This document shows positions 53,694-61,895 of a DNA stretch of 64,000 nucleotides, one piece after another. A program made the position numbers and the translations under genes. Within the stretch, counting starts at the first letter, position 1; every line of letters begins with the position of its first letter. Location: assembly GCF_008932295.1 (NCBI RefSeq), contig NZ_WBWA01000001.1, positions 372,001-436,000 of the forward strand. Direction: 5' to 3'. A model generated the notes under the pieces. That model saw only the letters and a list, made by a program, of their open reading frames with translations, ran no database searches and had not been told where the DNA came from. Source of the stretch: Brucella tritici. Its GTDB lineage: Bacteria; Pseudomonadota; Alphaproteobacteria; Rhizobiales; Rhizobiaceae.

Positions 53694-54411
53694 CGCCACC
53701 GCCGTCAGCGTCGACCAGCACGAGCTGGCCGCGACTGTCATCTCTCCGGATACCACCATTCCGGGCGTTCTATTTCTGCACGGTTGGGCCGGTAGCCAAG
53801 AACGCGATATCGAAAGAGCAAATGCGATATCCTCGCTCGGTTGTGTTTGTCTTACCTTCGACATGCGCGGCCATGGGGAATTGCTGTCCAGCAACAAAAC
53901 CGTAACGCGCGGTGAAAATCTTGACGATGCTATTGCTGCATATGACCGGCTGGCCAGCCTCAAAATGGTCGAAGACGGTTCGATTGTGGTCATAGGAAGC
54001 AGCTATGGAGGGTATCTCGCGACATTGCTGACCGAATTTCGGCCCGTCCGTTGGCTGGCATTAAGAGCCCCGGCACTTTATCGTGACCAGCTTTGGCAAG
54101 TCCCTAAAGCACGGCTCGACCGCAGTGACCTGCAATCCTATCGTTCGACACTCGTAAAGTTTGATGATAACCGCGCACTTCGACAGGCCCGAGAATTTCT
54201 TGGCGATGTACTGCTGGTCGAGTCCGAACACGACATCATCGTCCCACATCCCACGGTCGCAAGTTATCAAACTGCCTTCATCAATTCTCAATCGTTGACC
54301 GTTCGGATGATAGGTGGCGCGGATCACGCACTTACCGGAGACCATCATCAAAAGGTCTACAATCAGCTTTTGACCCGTTGGATCAGAGAAATGGTTCTCG
54401 GAGCACGCTAA
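53683..54411 (+). CDS. Alpha/beta hydrolase
   Basis: A 242-residue hydrolase with oxyanion-hole segment VLFLHGWAGSQERD, nucleophile elbow GSSYGGYLA, acid in VESEHDIIVPHP and catalytic His in GGADHALTGDHH. It resembles dienelactone-hydrolase and acyl-esterase relatives. It starts inside the DUF3182 gene. The substrate is unknown. Confidence 0.88.
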   Translation: MIRNATAVSVDQHELAATVISPDTTIPGVLFLHGWAGSQERDIERANAISSLGCVCLTFDMRGHGELLSSNKTVTRGENLDDAIAAYDRLASLKMVEDGSIVVIGSSYGGYLATLLTEFRPVRWLALRAPALYRDQLWQVPKARLDRSDLQSYRSTLVKFDDNRALRQAREFLGDVLLVESEHDIIVPHPTVASYQTAFINSQSLTVRMIGGADHALTGDHHQKVYNQLLTRWIREMVLGAR

Positions 54412-54412
54412 C

Positions 54413-54437
54413 GGAACAATGTAAGGGTTCATTGGTT
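54413..54437 (+). promoter_or_regulatory. Sigma-EcfG-type promoter for the 54470-56275 genes
   Basis: GGAAC (54413-54417), 16 bp, GGTT (54434-54437), directly after the hydrolase stop and 32 bp before the next ATG. Confidence 0.6.
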
Positions 54438-54469
54438 GGGACAGTCCCTCAGAAACAAGGGAGCCAACG

Positions 54470-54787
54470 ATGAAACGGTCTATTCGAAATCTCGCAGGCG
54501 CAGCCTTCTTGCTGCTCGCACCAGCGGCGTTTGCCCAAACTACACCTACTGAAGAACCTCAGACTCCCGCAGTTACCACGCCCGGAGAGAAAAATCCGAA
54601 GGCACCGGTGCCTGGGCAGAACAGTTTTACCGAGGATCAGGCAAAGGAACGCCTGACCGAAGAGGGGTTCAGCAACATTATGAATCTTCAACTCGGCGAA
54701 GATGGCATCTGGCGCGCCGAAGCCGCGCGTGACGGTCAGCCTGTCAAAGTTCTTCTCGACTTTCAGGGAAACATCACCACGCAGTGA
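54470..54787 (+). CDS. Exported PepSY-like small protein
   Basis: A 105-residue protein with signal peptide (MKRSIRNLAGAAFLLLAPAAFA), a Pro/Thr-rich linker and a C-terminal domain with DQAKERLTEEGFSNIMNLQL, GIWRAEAARDGQPVKVLLDF resembling PepSY/BLIP folds. It is periplasmic by prediction. The function is unknown. Confidence 0.75.
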   Translation: MKRSIRNLAGAAFLLLAPAAFAQTTPTEEPQTPAVTTPGEKNPKAPVPGQNSFTEDQAKERLTEEGFSNIMNLQLGEDGIWRAEAARDGQPVKVLLDFQGNITTQ

Positions 54788-54822
54788 CCGGTTGTAGTCG
54801 CAACACCATAAAGGAGATGAAA

Positions 54823-55428
54823 ATGGCTTATATCACGGGTCTATTCGACAATCACGACGAAGCCGTCGATGCCGTTAGAGCGCTCGAAGAAGCCGGGATT
54901 CCGGCTGAAAATATCAGCCTGATTTCGAATAACACAGATGGTCGATATGCAGGCGAGGCCCTGAAGGACGAAGAGAGCGCAGTCACAGGTGCTGAAACCG
55001 GCGCCGGTCTTGGTGCAGTAGCAGGCGGTGGTGCCGGGCTGTTGACCGGGCTGGGCCTGCTATCCATACCGGGTGTCGGTCCGGTCGTGGCGGGCGGTTG
55101 GCTCACCGCCACACTGGTCGGACTGGTCGGCGGAGCGACTGCCGGCGGCGTCGCAGGCGGTATTGTGGGCGCTCTCGTGGAAACCGGCGTGCCCGAAGAA
55201 GAGGCGCAGGCCTATAGCGAAGCCATTCGCCGTGGCAGTACTCTGGTTGCCGTTCGTTGCGATGAGACGGAGCGAGAGAAGGTCGAAGCTATTCTTGATG
55301 ATTGGGCGCGGGTCAATATCGGCCAAAGACGCGATGCTTATATCGAAGAAGGATGGGAGAGCTTCAATGCGTCGGGCGCGCCCTACACTGCGGACGAAAT
55401 TGAACGCGAACGTCAGCGCTGGGGCTAG
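54823..55428 (+). CDS. Stress protein with YflT-like N-terminus and glycine-rich membrane segment
   Basis: A 201-residue protein. The N-terminus (YITGLFDNHDEAVDAVRALE, IPAENISLISNN) resembles the YflT/17M heat-induced domain. Residues ~60-120 are a Gly/Ala/Leu-rich hydrophobic stretch that could insert in the membrane (glycine-zipper type). The C-terminal part repeats a ferredoxin-like half (STLVAVRCDETEREKVEAIL). AAGGAG lies 6 nt before ATG 54823. It belongs to the operon controlled at 54413. Confidence 0.82.
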   Translation: MAYITGLFDNHDEAVDAVRALEEAGIPAENISLISNNTDGRYAGEALKDEESAVTGAETGAGLGAVAGGGAGLLTGLGLLSIPGVGPVVAGGWLTATLVGLVGGATAGGVAGGIVGALVETGVPEEEAQAYSEAIRRGSTLVAVRCDETEREKVEAILDDWARVNIGQRRDAYIEEGWESFNASGAPYTADEIERERQRWG

Positions 55429-55439
55429 GCGGATTGACT

Positions 55440-55655
55440 ATGAAAGAAGTAGATCCGCGCAAGGCCCGTCAAGGTTTGAATGGACGGCGTATTCTAATGA
55501 TACTCATTTCCAGCCTGATACTGGCCGTGATTGTCTGGGGCGCAGTCGAATTTTACGGGAAAATGCGCCCCGGTCGCGGTTTCATGGATGACAATAGCAA
55601 GCCGCCTGCATCCACGGAATCACAGACGCCGCCTTCGGCAACAGGTCGGCGATGA
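55440..55655 (+). CDS. Small single-TM protein
   Basis: A 71-residue protein with one membrane helix (ILMILISSLILAVIVWGAV) and a Pro/Ser/Thr-rich tail. It starts 11 bp after the preceding gene and its stop overlaps the udgX start by 4 bp (ATGA), so it is in the same unit. The function is unknown. Confidence 0.65.
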   Translation: MKEVDPRKARQGLNGRRILMILISSLILAVIVWGAVEFYGKMRPGRGFMDDNSKPPASTESQTPPSATGRR

Positions 55656-56275
55656 CAGTACCAGCAATCACCCGTCGCCAACAGAATCTTGAACAAGTCT
55701 GCGCGGAAGCGCGGACTTGTCGGCGTTGTGAGCTCTATCAAAATGCAACACAGACGGTTTTTGGCGAAGGGCGCACCGGCGCCCGAGTTTTCTTTGTTGC
55801 CGAACAACCTGGCGACAAGGAGGATATTGGAGGAAGGCCCTTGATTGGCCCTGCAGGTCGGCTCTTCGATGCCTGCCTAAACGAAGTCGGTATCAAACGC
55901 GAGCGATGCTATATTACCAATGCGGTAAAACACTTTCGACATACACAGCGCGGTAAAAGACGCATTCACCAGCGCCCGTCAACCAGCCACATTGAAGCTT
56001 GTCGCTGGTGGCTCCAGCAGGAAATTGAACTGGTTGAACCCCACATCATCGTTGCGCTGGGCGCAGTTGCCGCCCGTTCCCTTTTCGGAAAGCCGATGAA
56101 AATCGCAGCGATACGCGGCATCCCTCTCGAGTTCGAGAACCACCTTATCCTTGTGACGATCCACCCATCCTACCTGCTACGCTTACGTGCCCAGAGCGGC
56201 TTTGATCGCGAACGGGCGATGTTTCTCAAAGAACTGGCCAAAGTCGCGGAGTTCGAGCGCGCCGCCGAAACGTGA
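55652..56275 (+). CDS. udgX: UdgX-type uracil-DNA glycosylase with iron-sulfur cluster
   Basis: A 207-residue family-4-like uracil-DNA glycosylase. An N-terminal CRRC pair with later Cys in IEACRWW fits the 4Fe-4S cluster. Motif A is AEQPGDKED, and the diagnostic KRRIH loop appears in HTQRGKRRIHQRPS, with the His that in UdgX forms a covalent bond with the abasic site after uracil excision. VTIHPSYLLR is the C-terminal motif. UdgX was described in mycobacteria; here it is the last gene of a sigma-EcfG-type stress operon, implying stress-linked DNA repair. It overlaps the preceding gene by 4 bp. Confidence 0.9.
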   Translation: MTVPAITRRQQNLEQVCAEARTCRRCELYQNATQTVFGEGRTGARVFFVAEQPGDKEDIGGRPLIGPAGRLFDACLNEVGIKRERCYITNAVKHFRHTQRGKRRIHQRPSTSHIEACRWWLQQEIELVEPHIIVALGAVAARSLFGKPMKIAAIRGIPLEFENHLILVTIHPSYLLRLRAQSGFDRERAMFLKELAKVAEFERAAET

Positions 56276-56297
56276 AGTTTATTACAGTCGTTTTCCC

Positions 56298-56322
56298 GGA
56301 ACATCATTTGCTCTGTCTTGTT
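56298..56322 (+). promoter_or_regulatory. Sigma-EcfG-type promoter for the KGG-repeat gene
   Basis: GGAAC (56298-56302), 16 bp, TGTT (56319-56322), 70 bp before the ATG. Confidence 0.6.
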
Positions 56323-56392
56323 AGGCTTATGTCACGCGCGACAAATTCCACTCCCAACAATCAATGGTCTAAAACCACTGAAAGGAAAGAGA

Positions 56393-56581
56393 ATGGCACA
56401 GAACCACACGCAAGGTGGCACACACGAACAACACGTGAAAGCCGGCCAGCAAAGCCACAAGAACGATGGCAAGCATGCGAGCAGCGGAGGCGGCGACAAG
56501 CAACAGCAGCAGACGTCTTCCCGTGGGGGAACCCATGAGCAGCATGTAAAGGCAGGTCAACAGAGCCATAAGAATTCGTAA
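56393..56581 (+). CDS. KGG-repeat stress protein with an internal duplication
   Basis: A 62-residue Gly/His/Gln/Lys-rich protein with two near-identical copies of GGTHEQHVKAGQQSHKN (residues ~8-24 and ~45-61) separated by a Gln-rich linker. Such stress-induced (Con-10/GsiB-like) repeats are disordered and hydrophilic, thought to protect against desiccation. GAAAGGAAAGAG precedes the ATG. A hairpin follows. Confidence 0.82.
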   Translation: MAQNHTQGGTHEQHVKAGQQSHKNDGKHASSGGGDKQQQQTSSRGGTHEQHVKAGQQSHKNS

Positions 56582-56587
56582 TTCAAA

Positions 56588-56608
56588 GGGGCGGCCTCGT
56601 GCCGCCCC
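56588..56608 (+). terminator. Strong GC hairpin after the KGG-repeat gene
   Basis: GGGGCGGC (56588-56595), loop CTCGT, GCCGCCCC (56601-56608). It lies 6 bp after the stop codon, but with only a short AT flank. Confidence 0.6.
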
Positions 56609-56646
56609 ATTCTCAAACCGGACTTTTGTTCGGAAAGGCTAAGACG

Positions 56647-57150
56647 ATGTCTTTCAAGCCAAATCCCGACTACATGCTGGAGCCGGAACATCTCGTTGAG
56701 ATGATACCGGCTTTGCGCGCGTTTTCCCGCACATTTTACCGTCAGAAAGAAGATGCTGAGGATCTTGTTCAGGAAACATTGTTGAAAGCACTGGCCAATC
56801 GAGAAAAATACGTTCCCTATTCGCCCCTGAAATCCTGGCTTTTCACCATCATGCGCAACACGTTCTGCACGCGTATTCGCATCCAGAACCGTGAAGCACC
56901 GGGCGTGAGCGAGTGCGTTTCACCCATAGCTTCAGTCAAAGCCTCGCAGGAGCTGACGCTCGAGGCGCACGACGTGCAAACAGCAATGGAAACCCTGCCT
57001 CACAAATATCGCCGCGTTCTGGCATTGGTAGTGTTGGAGGGCAAAAGCTATGAACGAACGGCCCAGCTTTGCGATTGCTCGATCGGAACGGTGAAAAGCC
57101 GCCTGCATCGCGCTCGTCATAAGCTCCACGATATCGTGGAACGCGCCTAG
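56647..57150 (+). CDS. EcfG-like ECF sigma factor, copy 1
   Basis: A 167-residue sigma factor. Region 2 is MIPALRAFSRTFYRQKEDAEDLVQETLLKALAN with SWLFTIMRNTFCTRIR, and region 4 is LPHKYRRVLALVVLEGKSYERTAQLCDCSIGTVKSRLHRAR. This is the EcfG/ECF15 pattern of the alphaproteobacterial general stress response. No NepR-like anti-sigma gene adjoins it. The copy at 61230-61730 is a paralogue with the same length and motifs. Confidence 0.9.
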   Translation: MSFKPNPDYMLEPEHLVEMIPALRAFSRTFYRQKEDAEDLVQETLLKALANREKYVPYSPLKSWLFTIMRNTFCTRIRIQNREAPGVSECVSPIASVKASQELTLEAHDVQTAMETLPHKYRRVLALVVLEGKSYERTAQLCDCSIGTVKSRLHRARHKLHDIVERA

Positions 57151-57282
57151 ATGATGTTATCCAGGCATTTGCATTCGCAAAATCGCGTTGTGGTTCGTGA
57201 TGTGAAATCAGCACGAGACATCTTGTCATTCGGTTTCAGACATGGCCAACTGTTTGTAATGATTAGATCTAGCGATGATACA

Positions 57283-57651
57283 ATGCGTTTATTCTCAGGA
57301 AAGCGTATTTTGGTTTTTGAAGATGGTTTTCTGCTTTCAGAGGAAGCAGGAGCCTGTCTGACGAAGGCTGGCGCTGTCGTTCTCGGTCCGGTAAACACGG
57401 CTTATCAAGCACTGTATTATCTGGAACGTGAGAGGGTAGACGCTGTTGTTATGGATGTCACTCTGGAACCGGAAGCGGTGCTTCCGGTTGTCGCCGAACT
57501 GGAACAGAGCGCCATACCCTTCATATTCGCCCTATCAGACAACCCCATCCTGGACAGCCTGGGCTTCGCAGGATTTGTACTCAGCGCGCGCCACAGAGAT
57601 CTGTCCACAATAGCGGAAGCATTGTTTCTTCATCGTAACGTGGAACATTAA
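57283..57651 (+). CDS. Single-domain response-regulator receiver-like protein
   Basis: A 122-residue CheY-like fold: RILVFEDGFLLSEEAGACL carries the acidic pair (Glu13, Asp14), and VDAVVMDVTLEPE the phospho-acceptor Asp58. The segment IPFIFALSDN stands where Thr/Ser of the receiver would lie. No output domain. The start could be further upstream (57259). It lies after sigma factor copy 1, but no promoter could be read. It could be a phosphate sink or partner of the nearby HWE kinase (inference). Confidence 0.75.
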   Translation: MRLFSGKRILVFEDGFLLSEEAGACLTKAGAVVLGPVNTAYQALYYLERERVDAVVMDVTLEPEAVLPVVAELEQSAIPFIFALSDNPILDSLGFAGFVLSARHRDLSTIAEALFLHRNVEH

Positions 57652-57705
57652 AGTCCTCCCAAATCGATTGATCACTGTTTCTCCTTCAAATGCTTCCGAA
57701 CGCCT

Positions 57706-57730
57706 GGAACACGCAGCGTATTTCGTTGTT
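57706..57730 (+). promoter_or_regulatory. Sigma-EcfG-type promoter for the SDR gene
   Basis: GGAAC (57706-57710), 16 bp, TGTT (57727-57730), 34 bp before the ATG. Confidence 0.6.
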
Positions 57731-57764
57731 AGGGCGACAGGGTGAAAAGGAAGGACAAGCCGAT

Positions 57765-58625
57765 ATGGAAAGCCAATATCCCAAGCCACCATTCGAAACA
57801 AAGCAGCAACCGATGCCGGGCATAACCAATAAGATGAATCCGAAACCGGATCACGGCGAAACAACCTATAGCGGTTCGGGGAAACTGAAGGGGTTGAGGG
57901 CAATCATTACTGGAGGAGACAGCGGCATTGGTCGTGCGGTTGCGATTGCATTTGCACGGGAAGGCGCGGATATCCTGATTGCTTATCTGGAAGAGGATGA
58001 GGATGCACTGGAAACCAAAGCGCTTATCGAGAAAGACGGTCGAAAAGCCGTCTTGATGAAATGCGATATCCAGCATGCCCAAACCTGTCGTGACCTGATT
58101 GATCGTGCGGTAGGTGAACTAGGCGGAATCGATATTCTAGTGAACAACGCAGCTCATCAGGCAAGTTTCTCCGAACTCGGTGACATCAGCGACGAAGAAT
58201 GGGAGCTAACATTTCGCGTCAATATTCATGCGATGTTTTATCTGACGAAAGCCGCCCTTTCTCATATGAGACCCGGCGCTACGATCATCAATACGGCTTC
58301 CATCAATTCAGATATGCCGAATCCAACTCTTCTGGCCTATGCGACGACAAAGGGTGCGATCCAGAATTTTACCGCTGGGTTGGCCCAGCTTCTTGCAGAA
58401 AAGGGGATCCGTGCCAATGCGGTCGCGCCCGGCCCGGTTTGGACCCCACTCATACCGTCGACCCTTCCTGATGAAGCAGTACGTAATTTTGGCAGACAGA
58501 CGCCAATGAAAAGACCGGCCCAACCAGCGGAACTCGCTTCCGCATATGTCATGCTGGCAGACCCGCTATCGAGTTTCACGTCCGGCGCTACAATAGCAGT
58601 CACTGGCGGCAAGCCGATTTTGTGA
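57765..58625 (+). CDS. Short-chain dehydrogenase/reductase of the general-stress type
   Basis: A 286-residue SDR. After a Pro-rich N-terminus (PPFETKQQPMPGITNKMNPKP) comes the cofactor motif TGGDSGIGRAVAIAFAREGAD, NNAAHQ, the catalytic Ser in INTASIN and the YATTK pair. This subgroup (YhdF/YhxC/YghA-like, with the long N-terminus) is commonly stress-induced. AAGGAA lies upstream. The substrate is unknown. Confidence 0.9.
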   Translation: MESQYPKPPFETKQQPMPGITNKMNPKPDHGETTYSGSGKLKGLRAIITGGDSGIGRAVAIAFAREGADILIAYLEEDEDALETKALIEKDGRKAVLMKCDIQHAQTCRDLIDRAVGELGGIDILVNNAAHQASFSELGDISDEEWELTFRVNIHAMFYLTKAALSHMRPGATIINTASINSDMPNPTLLAYATTKGAIQNFTAGLAQLLAEKGIRANAVAPGPVWTPLIPSTLPDEAVRNFGRQTPMKRPAQPAELASAYVMLADPLSSFTSGATIAVTGGKPIL

Positions 58626-58666
58626 TGCGTACTCGTTCGCTTTGCGGCCATGGCTCCATTGCATTG

Positions 58667-59110
58667 TTATTTTCGTGGATCAATCAGCGCTATACCGAAT
58701 TCCGGTCGATAGGTCCGCACCATAGTGCTGGTATTTTCCTTAATCATTACTTCGAGCGTCGGCCGCACCAAGGCTTCAATCAGGTGCCCGCCTTTCGCCT
58801 CACCGTTACGCATTCCCAAAACCACATGCAAATGAAGAATCGGACTGCCCTCTTCGCCCAGAGCGCAATCACCCAGCAAGCTGAGTACCTCGCACTGCTC
58901 GTCAAGTTCGATCCGGTGATAGTCTTGTCGCTCAAGGTCGAAAAATCCAAGCGTAGCGCGTCGGAAAGCTCCAATCGCGGTCACCGAGGCTGCCGTTAAA
59001 TCCCTTTTCTGGACAAACCGGGTAAGTGTCGCGACCACCGCTTCTTCCGGAGCGAGAATGACGACGAAGATCCGCTGCCCCGCTCCTTCTCCCAACAGTT
59101 TGAATTGCAT
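58667..59110 (-). CDS. PPC/DUF296-domain protein
   Basis: A 147-residue protein with the plant-and-prokaryote-conserved (DUF296) domain: VTAIGAFRRATLGFFDLE, then HLHVVLGMRNGEAKGGHLIEA with three His residues that could bind a metal. Bacterial members are trimers without the AT-hook of plant proteins; their role is unclear. It is convergent with the SDR gene and divergent from the Crp/Fnr gene. Confidence 0.85.
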   Translation of the reverse strand: MQFKLLGEGAGQRIFVVILAPEEAVVATLTRFVQKRDLTAASVTAIGAFRRATLGFFDLERQDYHRIELDEQCEVLSLLGDCALGEEGSPILHLHVVLGMRNGEAKGGHLIEALVRPTLEVMIKENTSTMVRTYRPEFGIALIDPRK

Positions 59111-59332
59111 TATCTGTGCCTCCTGTTTTCGGGTTTTGAAGATGCAACCAATAGCGGGACAAAAAGTTTCAGCTTGCCGTCAAAGGAAAATTCGGTCGCA
59201 ACTCATTTCCAGATTTGTCTGCTACCGTACCAAAAATCATTTGCCGGATCAGAGTGTTATAGAACCCCAACCGTCAAAGAGAGTTGGGGGGCACAACGGC
59301 GAATAGCTGGTACTTTGCCCGAAGTAGCACAG

Positions 59333-60043
59333 ATGTACGACGAATCTAAACTGCACAACCGCCTGTTGAAGAGCCTGCCTCCAGATATTCTCAATAGTAT
59401 TTGTTCGTCCCTGGAACCTGTCACGCTTGAGCGTGGTCAAGTTATTGTCAGGGCCAATCAATCGATCGACTATCTATACTTTCTTTGCGGCGGGATCAGT
59501 TCGGTCATCGCCGTATCGACCAGAGGTCAGCTGGCAGAGGCTGGCATGGTCGGACGCGAAGGGTTTTCACCAACGTCAGGAGCGGTTGGCGCTACAACCA
59601 GCATTCATGAAATTATCATGCAAGTCAGCGGCTATGGTCATCGGATTGCCGTCAGTGCTGCACGAGAGGAAATCAATCGCAACAGCGTGTTTGCCAGTTT
59701 GTTGGCCCGTTACATTCAGACTTTTGCCTCTCAGGTTTCTTATACTGTCTGGGCCAACGTAAACTTGCATGTTCACGAGCGGCTGGCGCGCTGGCTCTTG
59801 ATGTCACATGATCGAGTTGACGGGGATGAAATTATCCTGACCCACGACTTCATCGCTCTCATGCTCGGTGTAAGACGCCCCAGCATTACGACAGGACTTC
59901 ACCTACTGGAAGGCAAAAAACTGGTGCGATCAGAGCGAGGCCGCATCACAATACGTGACCGTAGGGGTCTCGAAGAATTTGCTGGCGAAGCCTACGGAAA
60001 ACCCGAAGAAGAATATAGCCAGCTTTTCGGCGCTCAAAACTAG
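59333..60043 (+). CDS. Crp/Fnr-family regulator, copy A
   Basis: A 236-residue regulator: N-terminal cyclic-nucleotide-type beta barrel (LERGQVIVRANQSIDYLYFLCGGISSVIA), long dimer helix, and C-terminal winged helix with ILTHDFIALMLGVRRPSITTGLHLLEGKKLVRSERGRITI. It has no N-terminal Cys cluster, so it is not an oxygen-sensing FNR. ATG 59333 is used; a longer frame upstream to 59105 has no homology and lies over the likely promoter. It overlaps the convergent regulator by 4 bp and shares its general pattern. Confidence 0.88.
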   Translation: MYDESKLHNRLLKSLPPDILNSICSSLEPVTLERGQVIVRANQSIDYLYFLCGGISSVIAVSTRGQLAEAGMVGREGFSPTSGAVGATTSIHEIIMQVSGYGHRIAVSAAREEINRNSVFASLLARYIQTFASQVSYTVWANVNLHVHERLARWLLMSHDRVDGDEIILTHDFIALMLGVRRPSITTGLHLLEGKKLVRSERGRITIRDRRGLEEFAGEAYGKPEEEYSQLFGAQN

Positions 60044-60771
60044 ACGTCACCGACAGGTTCAAATCCCTGCATCAGCCGCACGTATTCCTTTTCCGGCCAG
60101 CCATAGGCATCTCGAGCATAGCGTTCCAGCCCGTGACGATTACGAATAAAGACAACTCCTCGTTCAGACTTGATCAAGCCCAATCCTTCAAGAACATGAA
60201 GAGAATTCGTGACACTTGGCCGACGAACTGCAAGCATTATCGACAGGAACTCGTGAGTGATTGCTATTTCTTTGCCTAATATTCGGTCATCACACATCAG
60301 CAACCATCGGGCCAATCGTTGCGTGACTTCATGAATGGCATTCGAGACGGCGGTATAGGCAAGCTGAACGGAAAACGCCTCGATAGAGCGGATCATGATC
60401 CTGGAAAAACTGCGGCTTTCGTCCATCCACCGCCGAAACTTCTCATAAGGCATTTCATAACCTTGCGCAGCAACCTGAACCAGGACGTCATAAGAACTGT
60501 TTTCGACACCAGCGATTGCAGACGTTGGAATATACCCATCGAAGCCGAAAATTCCCGCTTCTGCACGTTTTCCTTCGGCGGTCGTCACAATAACCGAGCC
60601 GATACCTGTCGTAAGAAAATAAACTTTCGCGATCGGTTTCCCCGTTTCTGCAAGCACCGTCCCACGCGGAAGTTCCACATAAGTAGTTTCCTGGATAAGG
60701 GCTTCATAATCGGAAGGCGGAAGCAAAGCCAAAAGTTTGTTAGCAATGGCATTCTGTGGAGGAAACGGCAT
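60040..60771 (-). CDS. Crp/Fnr-family regulator, copy B
   Basis: A 243-residue paralogue-like protein: LPRGTVLAETGKPIAKVYFLTTGIGSVIV, EAGIFGFDGYIPTSAIAG, and a winged helix with ITHEFLSIMLAVRRPSVTNSLHVLEGLGLIKSERGVVFI. The same layout and the RRPSxT recognition helix suggest it binds similar sites to copy A. A sigma-EcfG-type promoter lies upstream on its strand. It is convergent with copy A, with 4-bp overlap at the stops. Confidence 0.88.
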   Translation of the reverse strand: MPFPPQNAIANKLLALLPPSDYEALIQETTYVELPRGTVLAETGKPIAKVYFLTTGIGSVIVTTAEGKRAEAGIFGFDGYIPTSAIAGVENSSYDVLVQVAAQGYEMPYEKFRRWMDESRSFSRIMIRSIEAFSVQLAYTAVSNAIHEVTQRLARWLLMCDDRILGKEIAITHEFLSIMLAVRRPSVTNSLHVLEGLGLIKSERGVVFIRNRHGLERYARDAYGWPEKEYVRLMQGFEPVGDV

Positions 60772-60804
60772 TTCGTGATCCTCATTCCATCATCATGAAG
60801 TGGA

Positions 60805-60830
60805 AACACCGCGGAAGGATGGTTGGTTCC
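60805..60830 (-). promoter_or_regulatory. Sigma-EcfG-type promoter for Crp/Fnr copy B
   Basis: Minus strand: GGAAC (60830-60826), 17 bp, TGTT (60808-60805), 33 bp before the ATG. Confidence 0.55.
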
Positions 60831-60955
60831 GAGAAGCAATCGGTAAACGCTTTTTTCGGTACGCTACCGCACCAATGCGAAAGAACAGGTTTTAAGACTA
60901 TCTAAGTCCAGTAAACAGCGTATCATTGAAGCTTCGTTTCTTGATGGAGGCTGAC

Positions 60956-61228
60956 ATGCCGTTATTTAATGAAGCCAGCAGAATTTATTCATCAGTTGAA
61001 GTTAATTTCATGCGTAGTTGTTTTGCTCAATCTGCAATAATTCTCGAAGAAAGTGACCGTTCTTATTCGGCCACTGAGCTCGCAGAGTGCATAATACGAC
61101 TATATGAAAGCGGCTTGCGTGATCTTAATTACATTTCAGAGCTAGCTGCAAGGCTCGCTCACTCACGATTTGAGATCCGGCATCACGATTTCGCGGCCAA
61201 CACCAATCACTCGCAGAAATTCGTTTAA
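60956..61228 (+). CDS. Small conserved protein, paralogue of 48103-48390
   Basis: A 90-residue protein with nearly the same start as the 48103 gene (MPLFNEASRIY) and VNFMRSCFAQSAIILEESDR, GLRDLNYISELAARLAH. GGAGG lies 5 nt before the ATG. The C-terminus differs and is more His/Asn-rich. It stops 1 bp from the convergent sigma-factor stop. The function is unknown. Confidence 0.8.
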   Translation: MPLFNEASRIYSSVEVNFMRSCFAQSAIILEESDRSYSATELAECIIRLYESGLRDLNYISELAARLAHSRFEIRHHDFAANTNHSQKFV

Positions 61229-61229
61229 G

Positions 61230-61730
61230 CTATCGTTTCCGAAGACTCTTTTCAGCCGGATACAAGTCGCTTTCGAGTTGCGCTCTTGCTCTGTTAAGCC
61301 TGCTCTTGATCGTTCCGACCGTGCAGCCTGCCGCCATCGCAGCCTTTTCGTAACTCAGCCCGCGAAATATCACTAGGTCAAGAACGCTCTTATATGCCGG
61401 CGACAGTTTACAGAAAGCCTCCCCGACATCCTGCAATTCCATGGCCCAATCCTGTGATGGGTTGATTGTCGGTCCCTCCCAATCCTCAATTGCATCTTCG
61501 CGGCGGGATCTCTTGATCCTGGTGCAGAATGTGTTCTTCATGATCGTGAACAGCCAGGATTTGAGCGATCCATAGGGGACGAACTTATCGCGATTGCACA
61601 GAGCTTTTAATAGCGTTTCCTGAACAAGATCCTCTACGTCGGAACGCTGGTGGTACATCGTTCTGGCGAACTGATGAAGCGCAGGTCCAAGTGCCAGCAA
61701 CTCTTCTTCGAACTCGGATATCGAGGGCAT
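61230..61730 (-). CDS. EcfG-like ECF sigma factor, copy 2
   Basis: A 166-residue sigma factor: region 2 LGPALHQFARTMYHQRSDVEDLVQETLLKALCN with SWLFTIMKNTFCTRIK, and region 4 LSPAYKSVLDLVIFRGLSYEKAAMAAGCTVGTIKSRLNRAR. ATG 61730 is used because AAGGAGGAG precedes it; an upstream extension to 62063 is spurious. It is closely related in design to copy 1 (56647-57150). Two EcfG-like factors in one region are consistent with paralogous stress sigma factors known in rhizobia. Confidence 0.92.
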   Translation of the reverse strand: MPSISEFEEELLALGPALHQFARTMYHQRSDVEDLVQETLLKALCNRDKFVPYGSLKSWLFTIMKNTFCTRIKRSRREDAIEDWEGPTINPSQDWAMELQDVGEAFCKLSPAYKSVLDLVIFRGLSYEKAAMAAGCTVGTIKSRLNRARAQLESDLYPAEKSLRKR

Positions 61731-61895
61731 GTGTCTCCTCCTTCCCCAGGTAAGGTAAGGCCCAGCCAGCCAGTTAGTTCCTCCGCAAGGTCTGTCTGTA
61801 CGATAGCGTACGGTTGTGAAGCGGAGCGCGATGAGCGTGGGAATCACAGCCGTATTCGGCTTCGCTCGTCGCTGAAACCTCGGGTATTTCAATCT

